This document shows positions 28,213-42,745 of a stretch of DNA of 64,000 bases, in pieces (positions within the stretch are counted from its first letter, which is position 1; every line of letters begins with the position of its first letter). The stretch lies in contig NSJX01000005.1 of assembly GCA_002286715.1 (NCBI GenBank), positions 377,959 to 441,958 of the forward strand, written 5' to 3'. This stretch comes from Dentipellis sp. KUC8613 (lineage: Eukaryota; Basidiomycota; Agaricomycetes; Russulales; Hericiaceae). The translations under genes and the position numbers were made by a program. The notes under the pieces were generated by a model. The model was not told the origin of the DNA. It made no database searches and saw only the letters and a program-made list of their open reading frames with translations.

Positions 28213-29718
28213 AGAGAGGGGAAGGAAAGGAATGCGGGGAGATGGAAGAGAGCGATCGGGACAATATATAAGGGACGGGACGGAAAGGAGCGAGAGGAAA
28301 AAGAAGGGGATAAGGAGAGAGCGGTCGGAGTCTCGCACAGCGAGGGGTTGATAGATGTGGGTAAGCGGGGCCCATCCCAATCCTCCAGACGGCCTTTCTG
28401 CCCGACCTTGCAATCCAGCCCGCCCGCGCGCTAACACCAACTCATCACGTAAACCGCCAGCCGCCAAGGCCCATCCCTCTCCTCTGCATCCTCCGTCCAT
28501 CTCGTCTTGCTCCAACACTTGTCTCACTTCTCTGCTTGCTCTCTGCCATCTCGTCGTCGCCTCGAGCCAAGGCCGCCGATGCTCGCGTCGCCATTCCTGT
28601 TCTTTCCGCAGCAGCCCGCAGTCCCGATGCTCGCCTTACAAGACTTCCTCATCTCCCCATCCGGCCTCCGTCAAGGCAGTGCGCCCTCCACTCCATCCCT
28701 GCGCGCTGGGCAGCCTTGCGTTTGCCCCGGGAGTGTGAGGGTACTTGACGTTTACAGTACAGGAGCACCCCACGCAGCGCCTCCTTTTGCGCGTCCCGTG
28801 CCCAAGCCCCGTCCGCTTTACAAGACAAATCGCGACCCACTCCCTCACCCGCTCGCATACCAGTGCACCTTTGCGTCACCTCAACACTAAGCCGAGCTCT
28901 ACATCCAGGGTAGAAAGAAATGCACACACCAGTTAAGGCTGCCTTGCACGCACGCCCGCTGCGTCTCTCGTCAGGCTCTGCGGCTGGCGCCCGCGGACTT
29001 CGTGCGTGCCGATCGCGCGCCTTCCGAAGTCGTACTTTTTCATTAGCAATGGCTGCGGATCGCTGCTTGGGGCTTGGCCACTGGTGCTGGGCGCCGGCTT
29101 GCCTCCCGCGATTGGTGCGTCCGTGCAAAGCTATGCGTCCGTCTTAGGCGGCCAGCCCAGTCTACCGACTGCGTATTCACAGGACTGCATCCTCGTGTCC
29201 CGCGATGTCATGGGCGAGTTGTGTTCATCCCCATTTTCTTACTGTGTTACATATGTGCTCTGCACCTGCCTTGTTGCTTGTACCGCCCGTTTGGCGCCCT
29301 GTGCTTCGTAGTAAAGGATGATGACTTCGCGGCATGCATGACAGGCACCTCCCGTGACCGTGGTCTGTCAAACCTTCATTCATTTGTGCCATGGACCATC
29401 GTGCCTTTGCTCCATGGCCAATCGTTTTCGCGTGTCTTCCGCAGCAGCGTGTGCGCATCAGAACTCGCCGGTATCTTATCTGATAGTCAATCAACCATGA
29501 TCATGCCTCGAGGCTCCCGCTCCGATCATCAAAGTCAACTGTCGCAAACATTCGTACTCACGTCTGACTCACAGGCACTCGCCACCAGCGCACAAAGAAC
29601 CCCAACAACACGATACAGAAAGAAAAGGATAAATTAGAATAATACAGTCTAATACAACGCCGGCGCCGGCATACGATGAACTATAAACATAACTCCCAGC
29701 CTGAAACAGATCCACCCC
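28213..29718. other. 1.5 kb intergenic region: aspartic protease promoter and histone H3 3' side
   Basis: TATA-like caatatataagg near 28261-28271 on the plus strand, equally readable on the minus strand (ccttatatattg), lies about 50 bases before the protease start and fits its core promoter. The rest has Pro/Ser-rich open frames (longest about 127 codons at 28507-28890, plus strand) that match nothing I know. Confidence 0.45.
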
Positions 29719-31009
<1,291 letters not shown>

Positions 31010-31622
31010 GCATCTTGGCTATTGGGCTTTCGTTCGGTGTTGGATGTACTCTCTTGTATCGTTATTGTAATTCTATTTATTCCTTTTCTCTTTCTCCATT
31101 TGCGTGTGATCTAGTCTTTGCTGAGATAAAGGCGTTAGTTCGAACCATACATAAGTTGGGGAATGGATCGTCAGCCAATGGTAGAACAGGGGTTTCGTCG
31201 GCTGGAACATAGTAGTCTCATTTAGCTTGGCGATAAGCCCGTTTCGTATCTCCCGTGAAAGAAGCGGCGAAGGAGAAGGTTGTGCCAGATATGTCGCTTG
31301 CCAATGAGCGGACGCGACATGCCACCCGGAAGTGAGACATTTCGGTCTCGGATCTTCTCCTTTCCCATTTGTCGATCAGTCTCATTCTCGTTCGCTCAAG
31401 CATTCAATGTTCGCAACCCACGCGATGCCACAGGCCAAGACAAGGAGTTCAACCAAATGTTTCACAACCACTCGAACGCCAAACCAACCAAGAGCTACGC
31501 CTCGCAGGTCTCGACGAATCACGACGCATAACGAGGATGCGAAAAGGAAAAGAGATTAATAGAAGTACAATAGCGATACAGAAGTGTACATCCAAAGACA
31601 CCACGCCCAACCGACCACACGC
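31010..31622. other. spacer between convergent H4 genes
   Basis: The unique centre of the inverted duplication. It holds both H4 3' untranslated regions. No gene and no clear internal repeat. Confidence 0.5.
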
Positions 31623-32045
<423 letters not shown>

Positions 32046-32382
32046 GTTTAAAGTTTGAGTAAGAGGGGTGAGGGTGAGAGTGTTGTTTGTGACAAGAGTG
32101 CGAGTGGCAGAGGGCGAATGGAGGTCTCGTCCAAAGACGCGTCGCGCCTATATACACGGGCAGCACCGGTGGCTGTGCCGCGTCGCGCAAAATAAGGTTC
32201 GTTGATCCACGCGTCTGTTGACCACACGTGACCATCTCGACGCGTCGCGCTGGCGCTACTTATAAGCTCGGCCTCTTTCCGTCCAGACCTCCTCCATCTG
32301 CCCTTGTTGCACTCGCCTTCTCCGTCCACTCAGCTCGACTCAAGTCTTCCACCACTCTCACATCCTCATCACTTGATTACCA
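32046..32382. promoter_or_regulatory. divergent H3-H4 promoter, copy 2
   Basis: Nearly identical in reverse orientation to 30242-30586, differing at scattered bases and small indels. ACGCGT boxes at 32137-32142, 32209-32214 and 32240-32245, CACGTG at 32225-32230, and TATA-like sequences for both genes are kept. Confidence 0.7.
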
Positions 32383-32905
32383 ATGGCCCGCACTAAGCAA
32401 ACCGCCCGCAAGTCTACTGGTGGCAAGGCCCCTCGTAAGCAGCTCGCTGCTAAGTCTGCTGCCCGCAAAACTTCTGCGGTACGTTTCCTCTGTATCGTTT
32501 CACTTCTTCACTTGCTTACTATTTATTCTTCAGGCCGCAACTGGTGGCGTCAAGAAGCCCCATCGCTTCCGCCCCGGAACCGTCGCTCTCCGTGAAATCC
32601 GTCGCTACCAAAAGTCCACCGAGCTTCTCATCCGCAAGCTCCCTTTCCAGCGTCTTGTTCGTGAAATCGCTCAGGATTTCAAGGTTCGTTCCCTTTCTCT
32701 CTTCACCTCATGTCAAGCTAACAATTTCCTGCAGACGGACCTGCGCTTCCAATCCTCTGCCGTCATGGCTCTCCAGGAGGCCGCTGAGGCCTACCTCGTC
32801 TCCCTCTTCGAAGACACCAACCTTGCCGCCATCCACGCAAAGCGTGTCACCATCCAGCCCAAGGACCTCGCCCTTGCCCGCCGGTTGCGTGGCGAGCGGT
32901 CATGA
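32383..32905 (+). CDS. H3: histone H3, copy 2
   Basis: Exons 32383-32478, 32534-32683 and 32735-32905. The protein appears identical to copy 1; the last exon differs at several synonymous sites, and intron 2 is diverged in sequence while intron 1 is nearly the same. So similarity to copy 1 fades with distance from the promoter. Confidence 0.98.
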
Positions 32906-35028
32906 GTTCTCTTCTTGCTTTGTCTTAGGCTGGAGCCGGGGATTGTGTTGATAGTTGTCCGCGTTGCACATGGGCGTTGTATTTGACTGTATTATTCTAA
33001 TTCCATCTCTTTGATTCTGTACTGAGGGCTCGAGGATGGGTTCGTGCGCGCTGGTGGGATTGGTGTCGTGCCTGGGTCTGGTGGCCGTGTGAATCGACGA
33101 GGTAAGGACTGTCCCTCGCGATCGACTACTGGATCCGAACATGTAACAAGCGTTCCGTGTGCATGGTGAGTGACGTTGCCTTATCTTGTAAGTTGAGGAC
33201 TGACTCTCTGCAGGTGATTGGCTTGGACCCATGCATAATACTGTGGCCTGCGACTAACTCGCTCGTTAGATCCTTCGAGGCTACGAGGAAAGTAAGTTGC
33301 TTCATGTCGCTGTTCCTTCTACGCCTCGTCTAATCTTAGCGCAGCTAAAAACACATGCTCCTTTTGATTCTGCATTGCAGTTTGTGGCTATGTCTGAGAC
33401 TCTGAATCGTTGCGTCCAACCTGACCATCCTCATGTGAGTCCCCTTAATTGTCGAAACCACGTCTTATACACCTAGGCACGTACTCTATCGTCCATCTGA
33501 ATGACGCGCATCCACTTCAGACACGCATCCACACGCCACCGGCCTTGTCTTATCCGAATGTGCATTGATGATCCAGGATCGCCATTTCCACCTCACCGTC
33601 CCAGCCCCTGCCTCCTCACAAGCGAGCAACACATGCCACCTTCCGTATGAGGCCCCGCAATCCCGCGGGCCATCGCATCACGTCTCACCAGGTTCCGTTG
33701 TCGCATTGTCGCAGGGCCCCATGCTACGAGCGGGGAAAATCTGCGCTTCCCCATTCACTCTGTTTCTGGAGTGTGGGGTGTGGGGTGGGGGTCCGCGGGC
33801 GGGTGCCTGGGCCTGGTAGTCATTCGTCATTAGAAGCGCGCCGACGTCGCAGCGGAACTCCTCGCAGCTCCGGGGGGCTGTGGTCAGGTGCGTGTGTCAA
33901 TGCATTGTCAAGTTCCTGCGGTGCTTCGTCGTGTATGTTTGCTTACTCCCAGGTCTCGACCAGGCCGACACACGAAGCTGCTGGTGACTAACGCTGGCAG
34001 AAGATCGGCTGTCAACGCGAATTCAACACGCATGGGACGAAGAAGCGAGCAGAATGGCGCGCACGACTCCCGAGCACCCTACGCTTCCGAGTAACAGAGT
34101 CAGAATCAAGCATGAAACGAGACAAATTGAACTCTGTCCATCGCGCGACGTGCGGGGCCATGTGAGCCTCTCCCAGGGCAAGAAGGCTGCGCGCGCCTGC
34201 TGACCGCGCCGCGGAACCAGAAATCGATGTTTTCTCGCAACATTAGCGGTTCATTCTTCCATATCCGCAGACGCGACGCGATTTCTGCAGGTGCGCGGCT
34301 GTGCGCGGACAGGGAGGCCACCTGGTGATCACGCCTGCCTGCCCGGGAAGCCAAAACGCCATTCAAATATCAATCTCGGGCTATCTGCGGCGTGTGTTAC
34401 CACATCTCTGGACGGCCGCGGCGCATGCGTGGCCTGTACCGGCGCTGCTGCTACCGTAGCCGTCGCGCGGGCGGCGGCGGCGGTAGCGGCGGCGAGGACA
34501 CTTGGCTTTTGGAGCTGCGCGCATCCGAGGGCTGGCAAAGTGCGTCAGCGCGAGGCGTGCTTCCGAGCGCGTTCGTGAGTAAGCGGGGGCTGTTTTTGGA
34601 CCGGGTAAGCTGTCTGTGGGATGGTGGGAATAGAGACGGGGCTTCTGGAAGCGAAGGCGGGGAGGTAGATGGGTAGATAGGTGGTTGGAGGGAGCGATAG
34701 AGTAGAGGACGATGTATGTCGCGGAGGAATAGCGAGTCGCATGACCGCCGCGCGCTCCGGATCTGGTTCGGGGTTGGCCTGCGGTTTGCTGAGCGCGCTG
34801 CTGCATCTTGTCCGGCGCACCGAGTGCGACCACCCGCCTAAGCCGAAGATTCAGAGAGAGGCGCATCGGGCGGCAGGCTGGGCCTTGCTTGGCCCGGTTA
34901 TGGTATGATGGAGGGAAACCCCGCGATTTTTCCGCTCGAGGACAGGGTAAGTGGACAACGAGTGGACGGAGAGCGTCTGGTGGGATGCTTTCGCTGCTGC
35001 TCCTCTGCTCTCTGCTCTGCCCTTCACC
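32906..35028. other. 2.1 kb gene-poor region between H3 copy 2 and the F-box-like gene
   Basis: No supported gene. Long frames at 34381-35046 (minus) and 34392-34676 (plus) are GC-driven shadows with Arg/Ala-rich translations. A CGG-rich stretch lies near 34470-34495. The promoter of the F-box-like gene must lie in the last few hundred bases. Confidence 0.45.
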
Positions 35029-36323
35029 ATGCCTCCGGCCGAGCACCTCCCCCTCCTGCTCATGGCCCTCGCCGTCCCGCCGTCCGCCCCGTCAGGCCCC
35101 GCCCCGCCATCCCGCTCTCCCGCTGCCTATCTCCCGAATGAGACCCTCGCCGCCATCTTCGAGTACCTCCTCCCGCCCGCCCTCGCCCGCACCGCCCTCG
35201 TCTCTCGCCGATGGCGCGCGATTGCCGAACGTATCCTCTACTCAACTGTCGTCATCGCCGAGACGATCCCGCGGACGTCACCCGCGCCGTTCAAGAACAT
35301 GCCAGACGCCCCCGCGGTGCCATCGCGCACACTGCGCTGCTGCGAGACACTCTCACACAACCCACACCTCGCAGATGTCGTACGACGCTTCCACCTACGC
35401 TGGGAGACCGAGTCTGTCGAGAGCCCCGCGTTCCTGCTCGTCATCGCGCAGAACATCATGCAGACGCTCATCCCGACCTTCACGCACCTCGAGTCGCTCG
35501 AGCTGCTCCTCGGGCTCGCCCCGCACATCCCCGAGGGGTTCCGCGAGCACTTCCCCGCATTCACCGTCCCGTCGCTGCGCCACCTCTCGCTCGGCGGCAT
35601 GGGCGACTCGCCCGCGCAGCTCCTGCGCAACCACCCAGGGCTGCTGCACTTCAAGCTCGCAGACTACCACGCGCCGCTCGCGCTCGCGCCCGCCGACGTC
35701 CCGCGCCTCGTGTCCTTCCGCGGGAACCCCGTCACCGCGGCGTCGATCCTCCCCGGGCGCCCCGTGCACTGGCTGAGCCTCGTCGGGTGGGAGTTCGTCA
35801 CCGAGCAGGACCTCGCGCGCATCGCGCAGACGAGCACGCCCATCCGCACCCTCGACCTCTCCGCCATGTCCGTCACGCCCATCCTCCTCCGCGACATCTC
35901 GCGCCACCTCTCCTCCATCGAGTTCCTCCGCGTGAAGCTCGCGCTGCGCCACACGCTGCACTTTGCGCTCTCCGGCATCGTAGGTCCCTTCCTTCTCCCC
36001 TCCTCTCCTCTACTGCTTCCTGCGCCCCGTGTCCGTCCTTCGCGCGCGTACCTGAGATGTGCTCTTGTTTGTTGCAGAGGCTGCTCGCGGCGCTCACGAC
36101 CGTGCTCGGCGAGTTCCAGGAGCTGCGCGCGCTCGACCTCTCCCCCACGAACGCGGTCGACGGCGTCGGTGTCAGCAGTGCAACCGAGGAGCAGCAGCTA
36201 TGTCTTTCGTGGATGCGTGCATGTCCTTCGCTGCGGCGCATTACGTTTCCATCCAAGACGGAATGGACGCTGGTCGACGGCGGGTTCTGGATCGCGGAGA
36301 TGCAGGGGTGCAGTAGTCGCTAG
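35029..36323 (+). CDS. F-box-like protein with leucine-rich region
   Basis: Start 35029 (MPPAEHLPLLLMALAVPP) is preferred; an in-frame ATG at 34951 would add 26 residues. An F-box-like segment is at about residues 30-65 (YLPNETLAAIFEYLLPPALA, then TALVSRRWRAIAERILYS). The rest is made of irregular leucine-rich stretches such as FTHLESLELLLGL and PSLRHLSLGGMGD. One intron (about 35980-36077) separates the long first exon from a last exon ending in EMQGCSSR. Such proteins usually present substrates to an SCF ubiquitin ligase through Skp1, and form a very large, diverse family in mushrooms. The substrate is unknown. The first exon is extremely GC-rich, giving long false frames. Confidence 0.8.
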
Positions 36324-36835
36324 CATTGGGCTTGGAGTTCGGTGCGCCTGTCCGTCCCTGCACTCGTGGACTGTACTGCGCTGACGAGGCCCGTTCATCC
36401 AGCTTATTACAAATGTATGTACTCGTACTCTACTGTCTATACTCTGGGGACTCTGGTCGCATCTGCATTCCTGTAACACAACATCCGCACACGCATTACC
36501 ACGCACGTACTCGTACTTCGCAAGCGCATAAGATAAATAATTGTCATAGGTACATGGTACAGACGATGAGATACACCATGGAGCTGCCGGCCGGGGGGTG
36601 GAGGGTGGGGGGATGATGCAAAGAGATAAGATACGTGATGCGAAGGAATAGTAGAATAACTGTTATCCAGAAAACAAATGGAGGGGCAAAGGTCCGCACG
36701 AACCGAGCCGGGGGCGAGGTGCGCACAACGTTCCGGGGTATATACCACACACACACAGGACGGAGAACAGAGGCAGAGGAAACCAGAAACTGATGATACA
36801 GTATGACAGCAGCCAGCCAGCGAGGGGCCCGCACC
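36324..36835. other. convergent intergenic region between the F-box-like and RhoGAP genes
   Basis: Two 3' ends meet here. Nothing recognised beyond untranslated sequence. Confidence 0.45.
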
Positions 36836-39546
36836 TCATGACCCTTCGGATTCGTCGATGAATATGTCGTTGTAGTGTTCAAGGATCGTCTCGACGGCCT
36901 TGTTTTGCAGCCCGACGTCCACCATGCCGCCATTCTGCCCGCCCGCGCCGTTCATGGCGATGGAGCCCTGTCCGAGGAGCGTCGGCCCGAACACGATAGA
37001 CATGTTACCAATCGACATCGAGTTCTCCGCCTCGTGCTGCGTGATCCTACAAGCGAAATCCCGCTCGGTCAGCCTCCGTCCAGTTACAGGCACAGCCAAT
37101 GAACAGAGACGCACTTGTGCAAATGTCCCAGGAAATACTTGAGCGTCGCATAATTTGGATCGGGAAGGTCGTTGACACGCTCATGTAGTCGGATATGACG
37201 CAATCGGTCGTTGTCAATTTCTGTGGATGCAGATCATACGAACGCACAAACGCACACTCAGCGGCGTTCCCACAACCCAAGCAGGACAGATACTCACTCG
37301 CCGCCTCCAAGAAGCCCTGATGCAGCTGCGCCGTCAGCAGCGGTTCAGGCAGCTCGCGCAGCCACAGCTTGAGAACGCTCGTCACATTGTTGATATCCGC
37401 CGACCACTCGTCCGCATCAAGGTTTACGTTGTTCATGTCTGAAACCAAGTAAGTCATGCTATCGTGAAGGCTATCTGACCAGACACCAGGACCACCGTAA
37501 ACCCACCTTTATCCAGCCGCTCTTTGAGTTTGTTGATCTTGCTCGTCGTGCCGCCAATACGGTATATGCCCACTGAGCACAAGCCATACTTCTCGATGGC
37601 TTGACAGCACTTCTCCATGATCGGTGGCACTTCCACGTTGTCGCGTGCCATCTGTTCCGCGAGATCGACGCCGAAGGTGGGTCTGCCTTTGTCTGGTAGT
37701 TGCGAAGTACTGCTTCCGGGCGTCGTGGCTGCGTAGCCGCCAGGCTGGGAACGATCTACGTGATGTGGTAGGGGTGGAAGCTGTAGTTCATGAGCCACAA
37801 GTTACATGAAAAGTACCCCAGAAATAGCACTTACGAAACCCTCGTGCTCTGGACCTGTCCTTCTTGGTCCTTTCACCACACCACCGTGGGCATACGCATA
37901 ATTCTGCATATACACCTTGAAATCCGAGCGATTGTCAATCAACTCGATAGTGGCCTTTAGCCCTGGGCCTGGGCAGTTTATCAGCGACCAGATCTACGAG
38001 GATGCAATATAGTAACCGACTCTTACCCTCATCCATAGGTGTGGGTGCGAGAGTCGACCCATCTGCCAAGACGATGCTCTCAAATAGGAAGGCGTACCGT
38101 GTGAGATGGTATTGCGTTCCGAGGTCAATCTCATCCGCACACTCCTTCAACGCCTGTGAACAACTTGAGATACTGAATGTACATACAAAGAGCGATTGTA
38201 CCCACCCGTAATATTCGGGGAAGCTGGAAATTAAAGTATTCCTGCCTCAAACTCTGGGTCTCGGTGACTGCTTTCCTGTATGCATCAGAGGCCTGCGAGA
38301 CACGTGCTCGGATGTCGTCTTCTTGCCGTTGAATCTGCATAACAATGAGCACGGATACGGTTTGAGTTTGATGGCGAGTGCCTCGCGACACAGCGTAACA
38401 TACATTCCCAGGATTCTTTCCTTTCAGAAGCAAACCACCTTTCGCGACGGCTTTGCCGATTACACGTTTCCCCCCTGGCGACCGGCCTTGCATACCAGTG
38501 TCTTTGAACGATTCACCTTCTTTCTGAAGTAAAATGCGCTCAAGCTCTTCGGCACTGACATCGAATCGGGTTTTGCTCTTCTCGGTAGCGAGCTCAGAGT
38601 CCTGTAAGCTGCGCTCGTAGCGAGTGGCTAGCTCCTTAGTCTACGGAGACATTTATAAGTGCTCTTTCACAGAAGGAGAGAATGTACAGACCTGCTTCCT
38701 ATTTTTATCCACCTCTTTCGCCAAATTAGCCAACTCCTCGCTCATCTCGTTGAGCCGTTGTGCGAAACGAATCCTGTTCTCTGCCATCGTTTCATGTATC
38801 TTCATGGCGGTTTGCCACGAAGTGACGAAAGAGCTTAAGAGGGCTCATGTGTGAGGAGGCCGTGTAGTGGCTTCAAGGTTGCACACTCACCCAGCTTTAC
38901 CGTCGTTCATAGAGTACACATCAGACGTATTTTTGGCCAATTTCTGCATCCCTCGGCCATATTCCTCCTCAAGGACGGCCCTCTTCTTAAAGAAGACGGA
39001 CGCCTCCTGCGAAACAGTCAGAGTGCCGCCTGAGGGCGTCGTGAGACATTGGACGCACCCGACATGATACCATGCTTTGCTTGATCCTGTCTAGGAGCAA
39101 TGGCACGCCGCACTAGTCCGACGCGCCTGAGTGCACAGACATCACGAGAACGAAAGTGTGCTCACGTCCAACTCGCACAATGCCCGGAGAACGCTCTCGT
39201 CAAAGTTCGGCTCGACGACAGTGATACTATCGCTCTGAATGAGTGAGGCGCCATCCGGCCGATCCGCAGTAGTTACGGTGCTGTCCCGCCACCGAGACAA
39301 TGATGCTCTATCAGCGGATTCGGTGTCTGTGCTCGACCGCGGTGGTGACATAGACGGCCGCGACGTCAGAGAAGTCATAGGCGGGAGATCGACATTGGAT
39401 GAGCTGCTCGGCGAGAGCGGCGCCTGCGAGTGCGAGCCCGGGAGCTGCGCGGGATAGTGCGGATGCGAGCTGTAGCTGTTCGTGGGTGAGGAGACCTCAC
39501 GAGCATCAGAGGCGTCGTAAGGGGCCTGAAAGCCATCTTCAGGCAT
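36836..39546 (-). CDS. F-BAR / RhoGAP protein (Rgd1-like)
   Basis: Couples membrane curvature sensing to switching off Rho-type GTPases at sites of polar growth. The start at 39546 (MPEDGFQAPYDASDAREVSS) opens a Ser/Pro-rich N-terminal region of about 110 residues. The F-BAR domain follows over several exons: CGVPLLLDRIKQSM, KKRAVLEEEYGRGMQKLAKN, NRIRFAQRLNEMSEELANL and the helix with SQASDAYRKAVTETQ. The C-terminal RhoGAP domain starts FGVDLAEQMARDNVEVPPIM, has the arginine finger in GLCSVGIYRIGGTTSKINKL, then WLRELPEPLLTAQLH, and ends with MSIGNMSIVFGPTLLGQG and FIDESEGS. About 11 exons. No DEP domain is seen, so Rgd1 rather than Rgd2 type. A poly-Arg reading just upstream has no ATG and is taken as leader. 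Confidence 0.9.
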
Positions 39547-42500
39547 AATTGCAGTCAGTGTCGAAGCCACGATGGGAGGCGGGGGATGTCGCCGGGGGCG
39601 TCGGCGTCGTCGTCGTCGTCGTTGTGGTGGTCGATGGCCGACCCGCCGAGTCTGTGTCCTCCGCCCAGTGGCTACCGCAGACAATTACGTAAGACTATCC
39701 CCGTAAGCACCGTCACTCGATTCGACCTTCCTGCTCTCGGCCTCCTCACATCTCTGTCTCGTCGTTCGAGCCGACTGCTTCATCTTTAGCAGTCCCAGTA
39801 GATCTTGCTGTGCAGACTTTTTGTATTCATTTGTCGTTGACATGCTCACCGCTAAACAACGGATTCTAGATAGATCAAACGTTGCAACGAGCTCGAGTTT
39901 CGTCACAGATCGGCCGGCACTGCCGCCCTCTCCCGGCGAGTCCTTCTTCACCCTAGCTACTTACTACTTCTGCACTCTGATCAGCAGCTTTGTTTTTCTC
40001 TTGCCTACCCTGTCCTCAGAAACGTTGCAAGGTGGCTCATTCACTCTAGAACAGCTGTTATTCAATTTCAACGGATTCCACATCTAATAGGATTCAATCA
40101 AATCGTGAAAGGATGGAATCTCACCGCCTTGAAAGCTGTATAGCTTGTCGATGTTATCGACCACTGTTATTGCAGCCGGGGTGGCTCTAATGGGTTTACG
40201 GCCAGACACCTTTTCTGAGATCATATCTGTTGCGGCTTCATTCAAGGTCGCTCCGATGGCCCATCGGCATTCGTTTAAATCGTATATTCAGGTGCACCAC
40301 AGAATGTGTACCAACAGCGGTGAGTGATAGCTGATGTGTTGTGGATCGGAGTACGCGGAGACGTTGTCAAGGATGACCATAGCAGGGCTATCGTCTTTTG
40401 CAGGTGCTCCTCCTCAGAGATCTCTACAGATACACAGCTAGCCCGTCGTTGGCTCCAGATTTTAGGTTCAGAACCGCACAAGCACGCGAAGGACCGCATG
40501 CCCGTAGTTCTGTTCCGTTTTGGTAAGTTCAGGACCTCGCAGCAGGCGCTCTAACCGCTGGAGTCTGGCGCTTACCTGTCCTAGCCCTCGGAACGCGGCA
40601 AACGAAGATCCTCATCCTCAGCGCCCTGTTCTCACGAAGAAAGAACCAGTCTGTACTGATACTCGGGAACAGGACACAGATCACACAGCCCATCGCCCAG
40701 CCCACGACACGTCTTGGACCCCGGATTTCGTATATCGGATGAGCTACCAATGCTCGCTGGTGAGAATTCCAATGAATGATGGTGCGCAAAATTTTCCCAA
40801 TGACTCGTCTCTTGGCTGAAGGGTCCCTGCGATCAGCCGTTACCGCCCTGCTATTCCTGTCCTCGGTGACTGGCTGCTGGAGCGGCGGGCGCCAACACTC
40901 ATCCCCACCGTCTCCCGGTATCGATCGTGCCCGTAACTCGGCATACCCTGCCAGCACCACTCAGCGTTTGGCACCCGGTCCAAAGACTTGCGCGTTGAAC
41001 GTGTGGAACAACATTACATTGCAGAATAGATTGCTACACGACTGCGGGCTACAAGATAAACGACACACTGCTGTATAGTATTGTATGCGATGTTAGAACG
41101 TCAAGCGAAAACCAGGATATTAAGATCAGTGAGTGTTACGGCGGATACTACTGTGCATTATCTGGAATAATGAAAGATTATGTGAAGGTTCCCCACTTAA
41201 CGGCATTGACTGCACTTGCGGCTTTGCGGAGGCCCTGGCCGAGTCACAGTCTGCCACCTACAAGATTGATATGTAGTATGTTAAGCAGGAGTTTCTACGC
41301 AGAAATAAGACAACACTGACAGAAATTGGCAGCCTCGCTGTTGGCATTCATGGGGCGGGAGCGCCTGATGTGCGACGCTCGCGCGGCAATAGGGATTGTT
41401 ACAAGGCACCTATCGAAGGATGAGTGTATGAAGGAGACATATGCAACATAGCGTACGTCGTCCCCACGAATTCTACCCCGGTGTCCGCAGGAGAAAGTAC
41501 ATTCGAGGTGGACTTCCTGGCACATTATGCAAGAGTATAGAAAGCGAGGATGTTGGAGATGTCTGAGTGGGTTTGGAATACCTGAGCAGATGAGGATGGT
41601 AGAGCAGGACTTCATGGTGAGGATTTATACCACTACCTTTCCTCAGCTTCATCGCTCTCTGGTAGAGCAGATCTCGGGCTCATCAAACCAGATCATAGTC
41701 GCAAGTCGCAAGACGGGTTCGCCTTGAGGAGTACATCGGGCCTCGCGCTCGCGCCCATGCTCGTAGAAACAGATGCCAGATCTAGAACAGACCACCCCAG
41801 GTTCACCTCCGTGTGCTGTGTCCATCTGCATTTGCAACGAACGACGGCGCTGGCGTACCCTCTCACTCCGAATAGCCAGCATCGATGCTCGAAAGAAAGC
41901 GCCCAAGGGATCAGGTCCACAGGTGTATCCAACGGTGAGAGCAGGATGATCAGTTACAGCGCACATACCAGACAACACGCGCGCCCACACGGAGACGGAG
42001 GTCAGAAGTCACGATATCGCGTTCGTTCGCCGCTCGTCCTGGCACGCATCGCAATTCGCGGCGGCGTCTGAACTACACCATCACAGTTCAGGCATATTTC
42101 TCCTTGCACATTAAAGTTTGTGGGCAAACTCACGAGGAACTGCGCGCGCACAACAGAAATTTGTCGATGAAGGGGATAGCGAAGGTTACCCCGCCCCGAG
42201 GGCGGCGGCGGCGATATTTTCTCCGCATCGAGGAGCATGGTCCCTGACACTCAGCGGAACGTCGAGATTGCTATCGGGCCCGATCGAGGACCTCCCAACC
42301 ATCTGGGCGGTGTCAGTGTCATATGTTCCTCTCCCGACCTGGGCTGGACGCCCGTGAGCGGGATGCCAGTGAGCCCGGTGTTGCGAAAAGTCCGCTTGTG
42401 ATGCACAGGCGCCCGGTGGCTCCAGTTGTAGGTGCTGGAGTATGCGACGTAATGACCCGAATACCGTCCACAGAAGGCCTACTAGTGTACTCAAGGGGCG

Positions 42501-42745
42501 GGACTAGAATTGGCGTCGAAAAAAGCGATTCCTTCATCGATGATCAGCGGAGGACGTCAAAGCAGTGTTGGTGATAATTGAGTGCGAAACATGCGGCTCG
42601 CGTCGTGACGTTATACAGCGTCCGAACGGAGTTGGAGGGAGACCTCTAATGGGTTTGGTGTCCCTTGGTGCAGAACGATCCAGAATCCAGCGCTCGCGGA
42701 GATCCAAAATACACGATGCAAACAAAATATTATAGCTGGTACTGA
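39547..42745. other. 3.2 kb gene-poor region between RhoGAP and NUP85
   Basis: It holds the RhoGAP promoter and the NUP85 3' end, but most of it is unexplained. The longest frames (40529-40960 and 41649-41990, both minus; 41724-42071, plus) have no domain, no matching splice sites and Arg-rich composition. A minus frame from 39843 (MSTTNEYKKSAQQDLLGLLK) looks somewhat more coding and could be a 5' exon, but I could not connect it. No transposon terminal repeats were seen. Confidence 0.4.
39600..39626. repeat. CGT trinucleotide tract
   Basis: gtcggcgtcgtcgtcgtcgt followed by tgt, an imperfect trinucleotide run in the RhoGAP leader. Confidence 0.7.

Noticed and set aside
28507..28890. Plus-strand frame of 127 codons, Pro-rich
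   Set aside because: No splice context, no domain and low-complexity composition; lies in the protease/H3 intergenic region. Could not be supported as a gene.
34381..35046. Minus-strand frame of 221 codons before the F-box-like gene
   Set aside because: Arg/Ala/Ser-rich translation typical of chance frames in GC-rich DNA.
35211..36323. 370-codon plus frame overlapping the F-box-like exon
   Set aside because: Its first part is Arg/Ala/His/Pro noise in the wrong frame; only its end coincides with the genuine last exon after the intron.
39685..39951. Minus frame containing MSTTNEYKKSAQQDLLGLLK upstream of the RhoGAP gene
   Set aside because: It looks partly coding but I found no donor/acceptor pair joining it to the RhoGAP start or to another exon.
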